Positions 36,501 through 46,580 of a DNA stretch of 64,000 nucleotides are shown one piece after another. Below the pieces are notes generated by a model. That model had not been told where the DNA came from, made no database searches, and saw only the letters and a program-made list of their open reading frames with translations. The position numbers and the translations under genes were made by a program. The stretch is from Bacillota bacterium (GTDB lineage: Bacteria; Bacillota; UBA4882; UBA8346). Positions within the stretch are counted from its first letter, which is position 1; each line of letters starts with the position of its first letter. The DNA lies in NCBI GenBank assembly GCA_023436305.1, contig JAEZJQ010000060.1:11437-75436 (forward strand). The letters run 5' to 3'.

Positions 36501-39500
36501 AATATGGCAAGATATTTTAGGAGTAGAAAAGATCGGAATCAATGACAACTTTTTCGAGCTTGGGGGCCATTCCCTCAAAGCGACAATATTTACAGCCAAA
36601 ATCCACAAGGAATTACAGGTCAATTTCCCGTTGAAAGATGTATTTACCATATCCACCATCCAAGCCCAGGCCAAATATATCTCCAGGTCGGAACAAAGCC
36701 GATATTCGGCCATTCAGCCGGTAGTACAGCGGGAATACTACCCGGTATCATCCGCTCAAAAAAGGATGTATCTATTATGGCAACTTGAAGGTGAATCGAT
36801 TACCTACAACATCCTCGGAGCGGTCATTATTGAAGGTCGCGTTGACAAAGATCAAATCGAAAGTTGGTTTCAGCAGTTAATTGCCAGGCATGAAACCTTA
36901 CGGACCTCGTTCGAGCTCGTAGGGGAGGAACCGGTACAACGAATCCATTCGGAAGTGGAATTTGCCGTTGAATACCTGGAACTCCCGGAAATTGAAGCAG
37001 AGTCGGAGCAATTGGAGAGGATCATCAGCGGTTTTATTCGACCGTTTAATCTTGAACAAGCGCCATTAATCCGGATCAAATTGGCTAGATTAAACAATGA
37101 GAAACATTTACTATTCATTGAAATACATCACTTCATCTCGGATGGAGTATCGATGGGTATAATACTCAAGGAACTGGCGGAACTTTCTCAAAATCGGGAG
37201 TTACCGCCCTTGCGGATTCAATATAAAGATTTTACAGTCTGGCAGAACGAACTATTCCGAAGTGATGAAGTTAAGAAGCAGGAAGAATATTGGTTAAATG
37301 TATTCAAAGGTGAGATCCCGGTATTGAACATGCCGACCGACTATCCCCGGCCTACGGTACAGAGCTTTGAAGGGAACTCGATAAATTTTGAAATCGAAGT
37401 TTCTGAAACGAAAAAACTTAATCAGTTGGCGGCGGAAACCGGAGCCACCATGTATATGATATTATTGGCGGCTTATAATATTTTATTTGCAAAATATACC
37501 GGGCAAGAAGATATAATTGTTGGTTCACCGATTGCTAGCAGACCTCATGTCGACTTACAGAACATCGTTGGAATGTTTGTCAATACACTCGCCATGCGGA
37601 ATTACCCCGAGGGAGATAAGACCTTCAGGGAATTTTTAGAGGAAGTAAAAGAAAACGCTTTAGCGGCATATGAAAATCAGGATTATCAATTTGAAGAATT
37701 GATCGGGCAATTGAATATCCGGCGGGATTTAAGCCGGAATCCGTTATTTGATACTATGTTTGTGTTACAGAATATGGATAACCAGGAATTATCCATGGAA
37801 GAGTTAAAGATTACCTCCCACCCGATTAAAAATATCATTGCCAAATTCGACCTTACCTTGACTGCTGTCGAAACCGGGAACAAAGTTAAGTTTGATATGG
37901 AATATTGCACAAAGCTGTATAAGGCTGAAACCGTAGCCCGTATCGTGCGTCATTACATCCGGGTTATCAAGGAAATAACGGAGAATCCGCAACGTAAACT
38001 AAAAGAAATAGATATTCTTACTGAAACGGAAAAAAATCAGATACTGCATGAATTTAACAATACGCAAGTTGACTATCCGAAAGACAAAACAATTCAAGAG
38101 TTTTTTGAAGAACAGGTTGAGAAAACACCGAGTAAAGTAGCATTGGTGTATGAAGAACAGCAAATAACATATCAGGAGTTAAACAAGAAAGCGAACCAAT
38201 TGGCAAGAGTTCTTATTGAAAATGGTATCACACCGAATACGATAGTCGCCATTATGGTGGAGCGTTCCTTCGAAATGATCGTGGGGATATTGGCGATTCT
38301 GAAGTCGGGCGGAGCATATTTACCAATTGACTGTGAGTATCCGTTCGAACGGATAGACTATATGTTAAAAGACAGTAATGCCAAGATATTATTAACGCAG
38401 AGTAACTTGATTAAATTTGACGGATTAATTATCAATCTTGAAAAAGACGATCTATACCAAGGGGAAAATTCGAATTTATGCCGGACTAATAATCCGGAAG
38501 ATCTAGCCTACATCATTTATACTTCTGGTTCGACAGGACGGCCTAAGGGAGTGATGGTTCCACACCGTAGCGTAGTTAACGTGCTGTCGGAATTACAGAA
38601 AGAATATCCCCTAATGGAGAATGATGTTTATTTATTAAAAACTACATATACTTTTGATGTTTCAGTAACCGAATTATTTGGATGGATATTTGGAATTGGA
38701 AGATTAGCCATTTTGCCTAAGGGGATGGAAAAGGACCCGCATGCAATAGTGGAAGCGATTGACCGGTATAATGTAACTCACATTAACTTTGTGCCATCAA
38801 TGCTAAAAATATTTTTAAATGTTTTAAGTAAAAATGACCATATAATCATTAATCGATTAAAATATGTTTTTACTGCGGGAGAGGCTTTATCAAGAGAAAT
38901 AGTAAAAGAATTTCATGAAATAACTCAGAAAGTAAAGTTGAAAAATTTATACGGCCCAACGGAAACAACAATATACGCAACTAAGTATTCGTTGGCTAAA
39001 TATGATTTAAAAGGAAATAACAGTATACCTATTGGTAAACCATTATCAAATATAAACGCATATATTGTAGATAAAGAAAAAAGCTTACAACCCATTGGTA
39101 TTCCGGGGGAACTGTGTATATCAGGGGAATGTTTAGCAAAAGGTTATTTAAATCAATCGGGTTTAACCGCAGAGAAGTTTATCACTAATTCATTTATCCC
39201 CGGAACGAAGATGTACCGTACAGGAGACTTGGCCCGGTGGCTGCCGGATGGGAATATCGAATTTTTAGGACGAATGGACCATCAAGTCAAAATCAGAGGG
39301 TTTCGAATTGAGCTTGGGGAGATCGAGAACCGGTTATTGGAGCATGATCGGATAAAAGCGACAGTAGTAATCGACCGGAACGACAACCAGGGAAATAATT
39401 ACCTTTGTGCCTACATTGTAACCACGAATGAATTAAACATAACGGAACTCAGAGAGTATCTATTAAAGAAACTGCCGGACTACATGGTGCCATCATACTT

Positions 39501-41259
39501 TGTCAAACTTGACAAAATACCGTTAACATCCAGTGGTAAAACCGACCGGAAAGCACTACCGGAACCGGATGGCAGTATTGCCAGCAATAAGGAATATGTG
39601 GCACCGGCAAACGAAATGGAAGAAACTTTGACAAGTATCTGGCAAAGCGTTTTAGGAAACCCCAAAATCGGGGTCCGGGATAACTTTTTTGAACTGGGCG
39701 GGGACTCTATCAAAGCTATTCAAGTCGCAGCCAGGCTAAATAAGTATCAGTTAACGATGGATATCAAAGATCTATTTAAAAATCCCACCATCGAACAATT
39801 AGCTAAAAATATCAAATATGATGTGAAAGAAATAAATCAAGAAGACGTTTCCGGAGAAATTGGCTTAACCTCGGTGCAAAAGTGGTTTTTTGAGTCGGAA
39901 AATATAGATCGGCATCATTTTAATCAATCAGTAATGCTGTACCGGAAAGAAGGCTTTGATGAAAATTTTGTCCGGCAAACATTCAATAAAATATTGGAAC
40001 ATCATGACGCTTTGCGGATGGTTTATCATACGGAAGGCCAAAGAGCCATCCAATATAACCGTCCTATTGGAGGAACGTTATATGACTTAAAAGTGATTGA
40101 TGTAACCAGTGAGATCGATTATGTAGAAAAAGTCGAAGAAGCATCCAATCAACTTCAGAAGAGGATTGACTTGGCCAATGGGCCGTTGGTTAAGTTAGGG
40201 CTGTTTAAAACAAAAGACGGGGATCATTTGCTGATCATCATACATCATCTCGTTATTGATGGAGTCTCATGGCGGGTTTTAATGGAAGACTTTACATTAG
40301 GTTATCAAAGCCTGTTGCAAATGGAAGAAATTAAGCTAGCGCCCAAAACCCATTCTTATAAAGAATGGTCAAACCAACTTCAACAATATAGCAACAGAAA
40401 AGAATTTTTAAAGGAGATAGAATATTGGCAGAAACTAGAGAATCAGGATATTGTTCCATTGCCCAAAAATACTTCCGGTAACAACCAAAGGCCAGTAGTG
40501 CGGCAAAAACTAACTTTTAAATTATCGGCAACCGAAACCGAAAAGTTGCTTAAACAAGTGAATGGCGCTTATAATACGGAAATTAACGACATATTGTTAA
40601 CTGCATTGGGGTTGGCTGTAAATCAATGTACCCGACAGGGAAAGGTTTTAATACAGATGGAGGGACACGGCCGGGAAGAGATAATTCCCGGGATGAATAT
40701 AACTCGGACAATTGGTTGGTTTACCTCGATCTATCCCGTTATCTTGGACATGACCGGTGCTAAAGATATATCTTATATAATTAAACAAACCAAAGAAAGC
40801 TTGCGCCGGATTCCCAGTCACGGAGTCGGTTATGGGATACTCAAATATTTAAGCGCACCTGAAAATAAACAGGGCATTGAATTCAGGTTGAACCCAGAGA
40901 TACGTTTTAACTACCTGGGGCAATTTGCTCAAAATATTGATCAATCCCACATACTTGTCCCATCAAAGCTGCCTATGGGATTACAAATAAGTCCAATGTT
41001 GGACAAATTAATAATGCCTATCGAAATTAATGGAATGATAATGGATGATCAATTATTGTTTTCATTTGATTTTATTGCCGCTGAATATCAAGAAGAAACC
41101 GTTGCCGAATTACTTGAAAACTTTAAGGTTATGCTCTTAGAAATTATTAAACATTGTATGAGTAAGGAAGTTTCCGAGTTTACACCAGCCGATTTCCAAG
41201 ATACGGATCTTAGCATTGAAGAACTGGATGATATATCGAAATTAGTTGAAGAAATTTAA
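33547..41259 (+). CDS. NRPS, two modules: C-A(Ser)-T-C-A(unassigned)-T-E
   Basis: 2570 residues, 18 bp after the previous gene. C4 opens with 'YPLSPMQEGMLFH' and has 'HHILMDGWS' (second His is residue 145), the type that accepts a D-residue donor, matching the upstream E domain. A4 pocket DVWHFSLVDK is an exact Ser code; T4 Ser1009 ('GGHSLKA'). C5 is LCL ('HHFISDG'). A5 pocket reads DVTNFALIYK, which I cannot assign. T5 Ser2054 ('GGDSIKA') precedes an E domain ('HHLVIDGVSWR'), so residue 5 should be D. The stretch coding the A5 core (about 38.1-39.2 kb) is much more AT-rich than its flanks. Confidence 0.96.
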   Translation: MLKDLKVQRIYPLSPMQEGMLFHTIINKDAHAYFEQMSYDIQGEIDLSIFESIWNALIEKYDVFRTIFVYEEINRPMQVVLQERKTKLFFEDISAMTDSARERYLEEFKVRDIQTGFNLSKDIMIRVAVFKTGPDKHKVIWSHHHILMDGWSLGVVVNDFFSIYRTIKANRLLQLKEGCPYFTYIKWLEKQNQEDGYTYWQEYLAGYEQLASLPGKTSPGKHGIYQQKKLEIKLDRDTSAKLADIARQNQVTINTVFQSIWGILLQRYNNTQDVVFGTVVSGRPSQIPGIESAVGLFINTIPIRIQNGDAQTFGELLRRVQDAALLSDKYSYLSLAQVQSNSELKNELMNHIMVFENYPLDREKLNQSFTEFQVDNVEFFEQTNYDFNIIIMPGDECYIDFKHNPAIYPEALIAMVKTHFINIIRQIVAQPDLKLAELIILTAEEQDRVFTEFNNTQADYPKSQTIHQLFEAQVEKSPDRTAVIYQDRQLSYREFNIKANQLARMLRSIGVGSDTIVGLMVERSLEMMIGIMGILKAGGAYLPIDPNYPAERIQYMLENSGTQLLLTQDKFTGMVSFSGEVVSLEAADLYKGDGTNLKLACGPRNLAYVIYTSGSTGRPKGAMIEHYSVINRLNWMQKQYPLGSSDAILQKTPYTFDVSVWELLWWSLVGAKVCFLIPGGEKDPEAIGVAIEKHRITTMHFVPSMLATFLESVDNLKMSPKLKSLTRVFASGEALSLPLTKRFNHLLYQTNHTMLINLYGPTEATVDVSYFDCSPHVALNTVPIGKPIDNIHLYVLDQSQNIQPVGIPGELYIAGDGLARGYLHQPELTAAKFVANPFIPGTRMYRTEDLAQWLPDGNIEFLGRIDHQVKIRGNRIELGEIENRLLEHELIKEAVAIDRSDTGGTKYLCAYIVAMDELKVPELREYLLQKLPEYMVPSYFVKLDKMPLTPNGKIDRKALPNPEGRISSDREYAAPTNDLERKLVQIWQDILGVEKIGINDNFFELGGHSLKATIFTAKIHKELQVNFPLKDVFTISTIQAQAKYISRSEQSRYSAIQPVVQREYYPVSSAQKRMYLLWQLEGESITYNILGAVIIEGRVDKDQIESWFQQLIARHETLRTSFELVGEEPVQRIHSEVEFAVEYLELPEIEAESEQLERIISGFIRPFNLEQAPLIRIKLARLNNEKHLLFIEIHHFISDGVSMGIILKELAELSQNRELPPLRIQYKDFTVWQNELFRSDEVKKQEEYWLNVFKGEIPVLNMPTDYPRPTVQSFEGNSINFEIEVSETKKLNQLAAETGATMYMILLAAYNILFAKYTGQEDIIVGSPIASRPHVDLQNIVGMFVNTLAMRNYPEGDKTFREFLEEVKENALAAYENQDYQFEELIGQLNIRRDLSRNPLFDTMFVLQNMDNQELSMEELKITSHPIKNIIAKFDLTLTAVETGNKVKFDMEYCTKLYKAETVARIVRHYIRVIKEITENPQRKLKEIDILTETEKNQILHEFNNTQVDYPKDKTIQEFFEEQVEKTPSKVALVYEEQQITYQELNKKANQLARVLIENGITPNTIVAIMVERSFEMIVGILAILKSGGAYLPIDCEYPFERIDYMLKDSNAKILLTQSNLIKFDGLIINLEKDDLYQGENSNLCRTNNPEDLAYIIYTSGSTGRPKGVMVPHRSVVNVLSELQKEYPLMENDVYLLKTTYTFDVSVTELFGWIFGIGRLAILPKGMEKDPHAIVEAIDRYNVTHINFVPSMLKIFLNVLSKNDHIIINRLKYVFTAGEALSREIVKEFHEITQKVKLKNLYGPTETTIYATKYSLAKYDLKGNNSIPIGKPLSNINAYIVDKEKSLQPIGIPGELCISGECLAKGYLNQSGLTAEKFITNSFIPGTKMYRTGDLARWLPDGNIEFLGRMDHQVKIRGFRIELGEIENRLLEHDRIKATVVIDRNDNQGNNYLCAYIVTTNELNITELREYLLKKLPDYMVPSYFVKLDKIPLTSSGKTDRKALPEPDGSIASNKEYVAPANEMEETLTSIWQSVLGNPKIGVRDNFFELGGDSIKAIQVAARLNKYQLTMDIKDLFKNPTIEQLAKNIKYDVKEINQEDVSGEIGLTSVQKWFFESENIDRHHFNQSVMLYRKEGFDENFVRQTFNKILEHHDALRMVYHTEGQRAIQYNRPIGGTLYDLKVIDVTSEIDYVEKVEEASNQLQKRIDLANGPLVKLGLFKTKDGDHLLIIIHHLVIDGVSWRVLMEDFTLGYQSLLQMEEIKLAPKTHSYKEWSNQLQQYSNRKEFLKEIEYWQKLENQDIVPLPKNTSGNNQRPVVRQKLTFKLSATETEKLLKQVNGAYNTEINDILLTALGLAVNQCTRQGKVLIQMEGHGREEIIPGMNITRTIGWFTSIYPVILDMTGAKDISYIIKQTKESLRRIPSHGVGYGILKYLSAPENKQGIEFRLNPEIRFNYLGQFAQNIDQSHILVPSKLPMGLQISPMLDKLIMPIEINGMIMDDQLLFSFDFIAAEYQEETVAELLENFKVMLLEIIKHCMSKEVSEFTPADFQDTDLSIEELDDISKLVEEI

Positions 41260-41273
41260 AGGGGAGAACTGTC

Positions 41274-44200
41274 ATGGGTAACAACTCAAAAATAAAAAGA
41301 GTATATTCTTTATCTCCAATGCAAGAAGGCATGTTATTTCACTCGATCATGAATAGTGAATCCGATGCATACTTTGAGCAAACGATCTATGATATTGAGG
41401 GTGACATAGATATTCAGATATTTGAAGAAATTTGGAATGCTTTGATTGCCAAGTATGACGTCTTGCGAACTATATTTATCTATGAGGAAATTAATAAACC
41501 GAAACAGGTAGTATTACGGGAACGTAAAATAAAGATCCATTTTCAAGACATCTCCGCCATGCCGGAAAGTGCCCAAAAAAATTATATCAATGAATTTAAA
41601 GAAAAAGACAAAAAAAAGAAATTCAATTTATCCAAAGACATGTTGATTCGGATAGCGGCCTTAAAGACCAAAGCCAGTAGTTACAAAGTAATTTGGAGTT
41701 TTCACCATATTCTGATGGACGGATGGAGTCTAGGAATTATTATCAACGAATTTTTTTCCATTTATCGGGGTATCAAGGAGAACCGACCTCTGCAGTTGGA
41801 AGAAGAATGTCCATATTTTGACTATATCAAATGGTTGGAAAAACAGAACCAGGAAGAAAGATATTCATATTGGCGGAGATACCTTGAAACCTATGAAAAT
41901 AAAGCATTATTACCCGGGAAAATTATCCAATCTGATGCTTATCAGCAAAAAAAACTTGAAGTTCGGCTTGATAAGGAAATTACTGTAAAACTTACAGATG
42001 TTGTCCGCAAATATAATGTTACGATAAATTCGTTTTTTCAAACGATATGGGGTATATTATTACAAAGATATAACAATACCGATGATGTGGTATTTGGAGC
42101 GGTGGTATCGGGAAGGCCGGCGCAAATCCCGGGAATTGAAAGCGCGGTAGGTTTATTTATCAATACCATCCCCGTCAGGATAAGAAGTAATGAAGCGCGA
42201 AATTTTGTTGAACTCGTCTTAAAAGTTCAGGATAATGCCTTATTGTCCGAAAAATATTCTTATCTGTCGCTGGCACAGATCCAGTCTAATTCTCTGCTAA
42301 AGCTGGAATTGATTGATCATATCATGGTTTTTGAAAATTATCCTCAGGATGAGGGGAACAATAATGTTGCAATTCGTGAATTTCAAATAAAAGGGATGGA
42401 AGCTTTTGAACAGACCAACTATGACTTTAATATTTTAATCGTACCCGGTGAAGAGCTAAAAATTAACTTTCAATATAATGGAACCGTTTATCCAGAACAT
42501 TTGGTAACAAGAGTAAAAGATCATTTCCTTAATATAATTATTCAAATATCTGACAGCCCCAATATTAATTTGGAGAAGATTGACATCCTCACTGAAATGG
42601 AAAAGCACCAGATATTGTATGATTTTAACAATACCCAAGTTGAATATCCAAAAGACAAAACAATCCAAGAGTTGTTTGAAGAGCAGGTTTCAAGAACGCC
42701 GGATAATGTAGCGATAGTATATGAAGATCAAAAACTAACCTATAAAGAATTAAATCAACGTGCGAATCAATTGGCAAGAATATTAAGAAATAAGGGAGCT
42801 AAATCGGATAGTGTTATAGGGATTTTGGTGAAACGCTCGCTTGAAATGATAGTAGGGATCTTGGGGGTTTTAAAAGCAGGAGCGGCTTACTTACCGATTG
42901 ATCCCGAATATCCAGAGGACAGAATCAACTTTATGTTGGAGGATAGTCTATCAATTTTATTACTAACTCAGCATGATTTAGCTGCAAAATTAAAAAACTG
43001 TAAGGAATTAATATTTCTTGAACCAAAAGAACTATACCAAGGAGATAGTTCAAATTTGGAAAAAATAAATAATTCAACTGATCTGGCCTATGTGATCTAT
43101 ACTTCCGGAACGACTGGAAAACCAAAAGGAGTAATGATAGAACATAAATCATTAATAAATCTTTGTTATTGGCATAATAAGAATTTTATGGTAGAAGAGA
43201 GCGATAGAGCAACATGCTATGCAGGATTTGGATTTGATGCTTCGGTTTGGGAAACTATTCCCTATTTGTTGGTAGGGGCATCAATTTACATAATCAAAGA
43301 AGAAAATCGACTGGATCTCGAAAAATTAAATCTATACTTCGAAACCAACCATATAACTATTAGTTTTTTACCTACTCAAGTATGTGAACAGTTTATGAAA
43401 ATACAAAATCATTCATTAAGAAGCTTACTTACCGGTGGAGATAGGTTAAGGATCTTTAGTAAACGAAATTATCAATTATTTAATAACTATGGACCGACTG
43501 AAAACACGGTTGTTACAACGAGTGTAAAAATTGCAGATAGTTTAAATATTCCGATAGGTAAACCGATATTTAACACAAAAATATTTATTTTAGATAAAGA
43601 TAAAAATTTACAACCTATTGGTATTCCTGGTGAGTTATGTATATCAGGAGAAAGCTTAGCTCGAGGCTATTTAAATCACCCTAAACTAACCGCGGAGAAG
43701 TTTATCGCCAATCCATTCATTCCCGGAACGAAGATGTATCGGACCGGGGACTTGGCGCGATGGTTACCGGATGAGAATATCGAATTTTTAGGACGAATGG
43801 ACCATCAGGTCAAAATCCGGGGGTACCGGATTGAACTGGGGGAGATCGAGAACCGTTTATTGGAACATGAGCGGATCATGGAGTCAGTAGTTATTGACCG
43901 AACCGATTCCCAGGGAAATAAATATCTCTGTGCCTACATTGTAACCGTGGATGAGTTAAACATTACGGAACTAAAAGCGTATCTATTAAAGAACTTACCG
44001 GACTACATGGTACCTTCGTATTTTGTTAAACTCGACAAGATACCTTTAACACCAAACGGTAAAATCGACCGGAATGCAATACCGGAACCGGATGGGATTA
44101 TCGCAAACGGTAAGGAATATGTGGCGCCAGTGAACAAAATGGAAGAAACTCTGGTAAAAATCTGGCAAGGCGTTCTAGGTAACGAGAAAATCGGAATCCG

Positions 44201-46484
44201 AGATAACTTTTTCGAATTAGGTGGGGATTCAATTAAAGCCATTCAAATCTTGGCGGGATTAAATAAATATCGATTAACGATGGATTTTAAAGACTTATTT
44301 AAAAATCCTGCCATTGAACAATTGGCTAAATATATCAAATATTATGAGAACAAAATAAGCCAGGACGCCGTTACCGGAGAAATTGGCCTAACTCCGGTGC
44401 AAAGGTGGTTCTATGAGCAAAAGATTTCCGAACGGCACCATTTTAATCAATCAATTATGCTGTATCGGAAAGAAGGATTCGACGAAAAGATTGTCCAGCA
44501 GGTATTCAATAAGATATTGGAACATCACGACGCTTTTCGGATGGTTTATCATACGGAAGGCCCAAGTGTCATCCAATATAACCGTCCAATGGAAGGAATT
44601 TTATATGATTTAAAAGTGTTCGATGTAACCTGTGAGATAGATTATATAAAAAAAATAACCGAAGAGTCCGATCAACTTCAGAAATCGATTGATCTGGCCA
44701 ATGGTCCATTGGTTAAGTTAGGGTTGTTTAAAACAAAAGACGGGGATCATTTGTTGATCATCATACACCATTTAGTTGTTGATGGAGTCTCGTGGCGGAT
44801 TTTAATGGAGGATCTTACGATTGGTTATCAATGCATATTACAAAACGAAGAAATCAAACTGGCGCCTAAAACCCATTCGTTTCAGGAGTGGTCAAATCAA
44901 TTACAGCAATATAGTAATAGCAAAGAGTTTTTAAAAGAAAAACAATATTGGCGGGAAATTGAAGAGAGATCAACAGTGGTTTGTTTACCGAAAAGAACAC
45001 CGGGCGAAAGAATTTCGGGCAAACACTCTGAACAGATAACCCGGCAAAGTTTAAGTATAAAATTATCGCAGGCTGAAACCGAGAAACTGCTAAAACAGGT
45101 GAATATTGCCTTTAATACCGAAATCAACGATATATTACTCGCGGCATTGGGAATGGCGGTACGGAAAAGCGCCGGTCGGGAGAAGATCTTAATTCAGATG
45201 GAAGGGCATGGCCGGGAAGATATCATTTCCGGGATGAATATTTCACGAACCATCGGGTGGTTTACCTCAATTTACCCAGTCGTCCTGGATATGACGGAAT
45301 GGAGGGATATTTCACATTTCATTCAACAAACCAAGCAAACGTTACGGCGGATCCCCAACCACGGCATCGGGTATGGAATTCTTGAATATTTAACTGCTCC
45401 TGAGAATAAGCAAGAGATCGAATTCAAGGTGAAGCCGGAGATACGTTTGAATTATCTGGGGCAATTTGACCAAGGTATTCAATCTCACAGCATTGTCCCC
45501 TCAAAGTTACCGGTCAATTTACCAATAACCCCGGAATTAAACAAATTGAGATTACCTTTAGAAATAAGTGGAATTGTGATGGATAACCAGCTAGAGCTAA
45601 TATTCAATTTTAATCCTGATGAATATTCCGAGACAACTATAGTTGATTTACTTAACAATTTTCAATCCGTGCTTTTAGATATTCTTCAAAATTGTACTGG
45701 TAACGAATTAATTACTGAAACTGCTTCGACCAATTTTGAAATAGGCAGCAAACCCACGTATAAAAATGTGATTGAATTTGTAACGAATAACCTTGACGAA
45801 AATCTGGATGTACCGATGATGTTGCTTAATTCTTCGCAAGGGGTAAATTTGTTTGCTTTTCCGCCCGTCGGCTCATATGGGTTAGCATATTGGCAATTGG
45901 CTCAAATGTTGGACAATTGTTCCTTTTATTCATTTAATTTTATTGAAAAGGAAAGCAGAATATTCGACTATCTAAAGTTGATTACAAATGTTCAGTCAGA
46001 GGGGCCATATATATTATTTGGATATTCTGGTGGAGGAAATCTTGCTTTTGAGGTCGCGAAAGAACTTATCAGGCAAGGATATAAAGTATCTGATTTAATT
46101 TTCCTTGATGTGCCAAGAATGCAGGGAAAAACGATATTTACGGAAAAAGATAAACAATATATTATCGAACAGAGTGTAGAAATATTCAGACTTAAATCAG
46201 GTTTTAAAGGGAACTTGGATCATGTGGCTAAAAAAGTTGAGAGTTATATTGAATATTTAAGTTGGGTAGATAATTCGGGAATGGTTGATATAAATATCCA
46301 TTTAATCGAATGTACCGGCGAACAGAGCCAGGAACACTTGGAAGGAAAAGATAAATGGAAAGAGATAACCAGTAAGGAATTTAGAAGACATCAAGGATTT
46401 GGAAGGCATCAAGAAATGTTAGACATCGATTTTATTAACGGTAATGTAGAGTTAATACAACAAATTTTAACTGAGGGGCGCTGA
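41274..46484 (+). CDS. NRPS termination module: C-A(Leu-like)-T-E-TE
   Basis: 1736 residues, start with GGGGAG upstream, 14 bp after the previous gene. C6 is a D-donor type ('YSLSPMQEGMLFH', 'HHILMDGWS'), matching the preceding E domain. A6 pocket reads DAWSLGNVVK, one change from a Leu code DAWFLGNVVK. T6 Ser986 ('GGDSIKA'), then an E domain ('HHLVVDGVSWR', 'EGHGRE'), then a type I thioesterase about 1500-1736 with Ser1585 in 'GYSGGGN', Asp in 'IFLDVPR' and His in 'GRHQEML'. The thioesterase should release the peptide by hydrolysis or cyclisation; Thr and Ser side chains are available as nucleophiles. The A6 core (about 42.6-43.7 kb) is AT-rich. Confidence 0.96.
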   Translation: MGNNSKIKRVYSLSPMQEGMLFHSIMNSESDAYFEQTIYDIEGDIDIQIFEEIWNALIAKYDVLRTIFIYEEINKPKQVVLRERKIKIHFQDISAMPESAQKNYINEFKEKDKKKKFNLSKDMLIRIAALKTKASSYKVIWSFHHILMDGWSLGIIINEFFSIYRGIKENRPLQLEEECPYFDYIKWLEKQNQEERYSYWRRYLETYENKALLPGKIIQSDAYQQKKLEVRLDKEITVKLTDVVRKYNVTINSFFQTIWGILLQRYNNTDDVVFGAVVSGRPAQIPGIESAVGLFINTIPVRIRSNEARNFVELVLKVQDNALLSEKYSYLSLAQIQSNSLLKLELIDHIMVFENYPQDEGNNNVAIREFQIKGMEAFEQTNYDFNILIVPGEELKINFQYNGTVYPEHLVTRVKDHFLNIIIQISDSPNINLEKIDILTEMEKHQILYDFNNTQVEYPKDKTIQELFEEQVSRTPDNVAIVYEDQKLTYKELNQRANQLARILRNKGAKSDSVIGILVKRSLEMIVGILGVLKAGAAYLPIDPEYPEDRINFMLEDSLSILLLTQHDLAAKLKNCKELIFLEPKELYQGDSSNLEKINNSTDLAYVIYTSGTTGKPKGVMIEHKSLINLCYWHNKNFMVEESDRATCYAGFGFDASVWETIPYLLVGASIYIIKEENRLDLEKLNLYFETNHITISFLPTQVCEQFMKIQNHSLRSLLTGGDRLRIFSKRNYQLFNNYGPTENTVVTTSVKIADSLNIPIGKPIFNTKIFILDKDKNLQPIGIPGELCISGESLARGYLNHPKLTAEKFIANPFIPGTKMYRTGDLARWLPDENIEFLGRMDHQVKIRGYRIELGEIENRLLEHERIMESVVIDRTDSQGNKYLCAYIVTVDELNITELKAYLLKNLPDYMVPSYFVKLDKIPLTPNGKIDRNAIPEPDGIIANGKEYVAPVNKMEETLVKIWQGVLGNEKIGIRDNFFELGGDSIKAIQILAGLNKYRLTMDFKDLFKNPAIEQLAKYIKYYENKISQDAVTGEIGLTPVQRWFYEQKISERHHFNQSIMLYRKEGFDEKIVQQVFNKILEHHDAFRMVYHTEGPSVIQYNRPMEGILYDLKVFDVTCEIDYIKKITEESDQLQKSIDLANGPLVKLGLFKTKDGDHLLIIIHHLVVDGVSWRILMEDLTIGYQCILQNEEIKLAPKTHSFQEWSNQLQQYSNSKEFLKEKQYWREIEERSTVVCLPKRTPGERISGKHSEQITRQSLSIKLSQAETEKLLKQVNIAFNTEINDILLAALGMAVRKSAGREKILIQMEGHGREDIISGMNISRTIGWFTSIYPVVLDMTEWRDISHFIQQTKQTLRRIPNHGIGYGILEYLTAPENKQEIEFKVKPEIRLNYLGQFDQGIQSHSIVPSKLPVNLPITPELNKLRLPLEISGIVMDNQLELIFNFNPDEYSETTIVDLLNNFQSVLLDILQNCTGNELITETASTNFEIGSKPTYKNVIEFVTNNLDENLDVPMMLLNSSQGVNLFAFPPVGSYGLAYWQLAQMLDNCSFYSFNFIEKESRIFDYLKLITNVQSEGPYILFGYSGGGNLAFEVAKELIRQGYKVSDLIFLDVPRMQGKTIFTEKDKQYIIEQSVEIFRLKSGFKGNLDHVAKKVESYIEYLSWVDNSGMVDINIHLIECTGEQSQEHLEGKDKWKEITSKEFRRHQGFGRHQEMLDIDFINGNVELIQQILTEGR

Positions 46485-46580
46485 ATATCAGCAAACTGAC
46501 ATAAAAAATTTAATTACTCGTTGGCGGATGTATCAGGAAAAGACGCCGTTCGTTGGCAATTTATATGAAAGGGGCAAGCA

